Source of the DNA: JAUVZL01 sp965603515
GTDB taxonomy: Bacteria; Hydrothermota; Tepidihabitantia; SM23-42
NCBI GenBank assembly: GCA_965603515.1
Contig: CBFDDH010000050.1
Span: 1-13,661, forward strand
DNA length: 13,661 nucleotides
Direction: 5' to 3'
Of this stretch, positions 13,448 to 13,661 are shown in pieces; within the stretch, counting starts at the first letter, position 1, and the number at the start of each line of letters is the position of its first letter. The notes under the pieces were generated by a model, which worked only from the letters and a program-made list of their open reading frames with translations, was not told where the DNA came from and did not search any database. The position numbers and the translations under genes were made by a program.

Positions 13448-13553
13448 GTGTTATGTTCATCGACGGCAATATTCTTACCAGCAAAGGTATTAAAAACCTG
13501 TTTTGAGTTTAAGGATTCGAATTTGTCTAGGATTCAGAAATTAGAATTTCCCG

Positions 13554-13661
13554 CTAGGGATGGTCTGGGCATGTTACCTGACCGGTCACCGAGTTATATT
13601 GATACTGGCTACCAGTTACCGGACAAAAGAATTCGTCTTTTGAAAGATCTTCCAAGCCATC
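13554..13661 (-). CDS. C-terminus of an unidentified, possibly pilin-like protein (cut by right edge)
   Basis: The last 35 codons and the stop (TAG, 13554-13556) of a gene entering from the right. The peptide reads DGLEDLSKDEFFCPVTG, then SQYQY, and ends GQVTCPDHP. Two CP pairs flank a short Tyr/Gly-rich hairpin, a pattern seen at the C-terminus of some type II/IV pilin-like or other secreted proteins, where the cysteines form a disulfide or bind metal. The family cannot be fixed from this piece. It is upstream of arsR on the same strand, with 106 nt between its stop and the arsR -35 box. That gap holds only a weak hairpin (13485-13499) and no convincing terminator. Confidence 0.55.
   Translation of the reverse strand, partial: DGLEDLSKDEFFCPVTGSQYQYNSVTGQVTCPDHP

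Noticed and set aside
13510..13550. tRNA-like TTCGAA and a GAAATT-AG-AATTTC dyad
   Set aside because: No acceptor or anticodon arms can be built around the TTCGAA, and the dyad is AT-only apart from its ends, with no T-tract, so neither a tRNA nor a terminator is supported.

Overview
The window (13,661 bp) appears to come from a chromosome of a Gram-negative-type bacterium with two membranes. It encodes predicted outer-membrane beta-barrels, periplasmic thioredoxins and a secreted peptidase with a Por/type IX-like C-terminal sorting domain. This gene style (sorting-domain M28 peptidase, DUF2330 protein, many short metabolic units) recalls uncultured lineages such as candidate phylum WOR-3 (Stahlbacteria) or relatives. 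That placement is an inference; no rRNA or marker gene is present to settle it.

Left part (1-1371, minus strand): a [2Fe-2S] BFD-like protein, lipB (octanoyltransferase) and the 5' third of lipA (lipoyl synthase, running off the left edge). lipB and lipA overlap by 22 nt. A consensus-like promoter lies 6 nt upstream of the BFD-like start codon. Middle left (1458-5180, plus strand): a small predicted outer-membrane protein and a DUF2330 protein (probable two-gene operon behind a TTGACA-N17-TATTAT promoter), a two-cluster ferredoxin-like protein, and a secreted M28 zinc peptidase.

Main part (13447 down to 5181, minus strand): a ten-gene unit with intergenic gaps of 2 to about 50 nt, behind one promoter/operator ahead of an ArsR repressor. 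In transcription order: arsR, ccdA-like (copy 2), a beta-barrel with a CxC motif, two paralogous periplasmic thioredoxin-like proteins, an ArsP-type permease, the arsenite exporter Acr3, a membrane-anchored SurA-like/thioredoxin fusion, ccdA-like (copy 1) and a small cytosolic MTH895-type thioredoxin. The ArsR carries the cysteine metalloid-sensing motif, so arsenite (or a similar thiophilic metalloid) probably induces the whole set. Acr3 and ArsP would export inorganic and organic trivalent arsenic to the periplasm. The two CcdA proteins would carry reducing equivalents across the inner membrane to three periplasmic thioredoxin-fold proteins with different active sites (CMPC, CKAC, CX5C). The beta-barrel might serve the outer membrane. 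No arsenate reductase (ArsC), ArsM, ArsA or ArsD is visible here. This expanded thiol-redox and envelope arsenic operon is the most interesting object in the window.

The operon's last stop codon directly abuts the stop of the convergent M28 peptidase gene (5180/5181). At the right edge (13554-13661, minus strand) is the last 35 codons of another gene, with a paired-cysteine tail reminiscent of secreted pilin-like proteins. Several genes show a -10 element only 5-6 nt before the start codon, suggesting leaderless transcripts. No rRNA, tRNA, CRISPR array or insertion sequence was seen, and no stretch over 300 bases lacks a gene.
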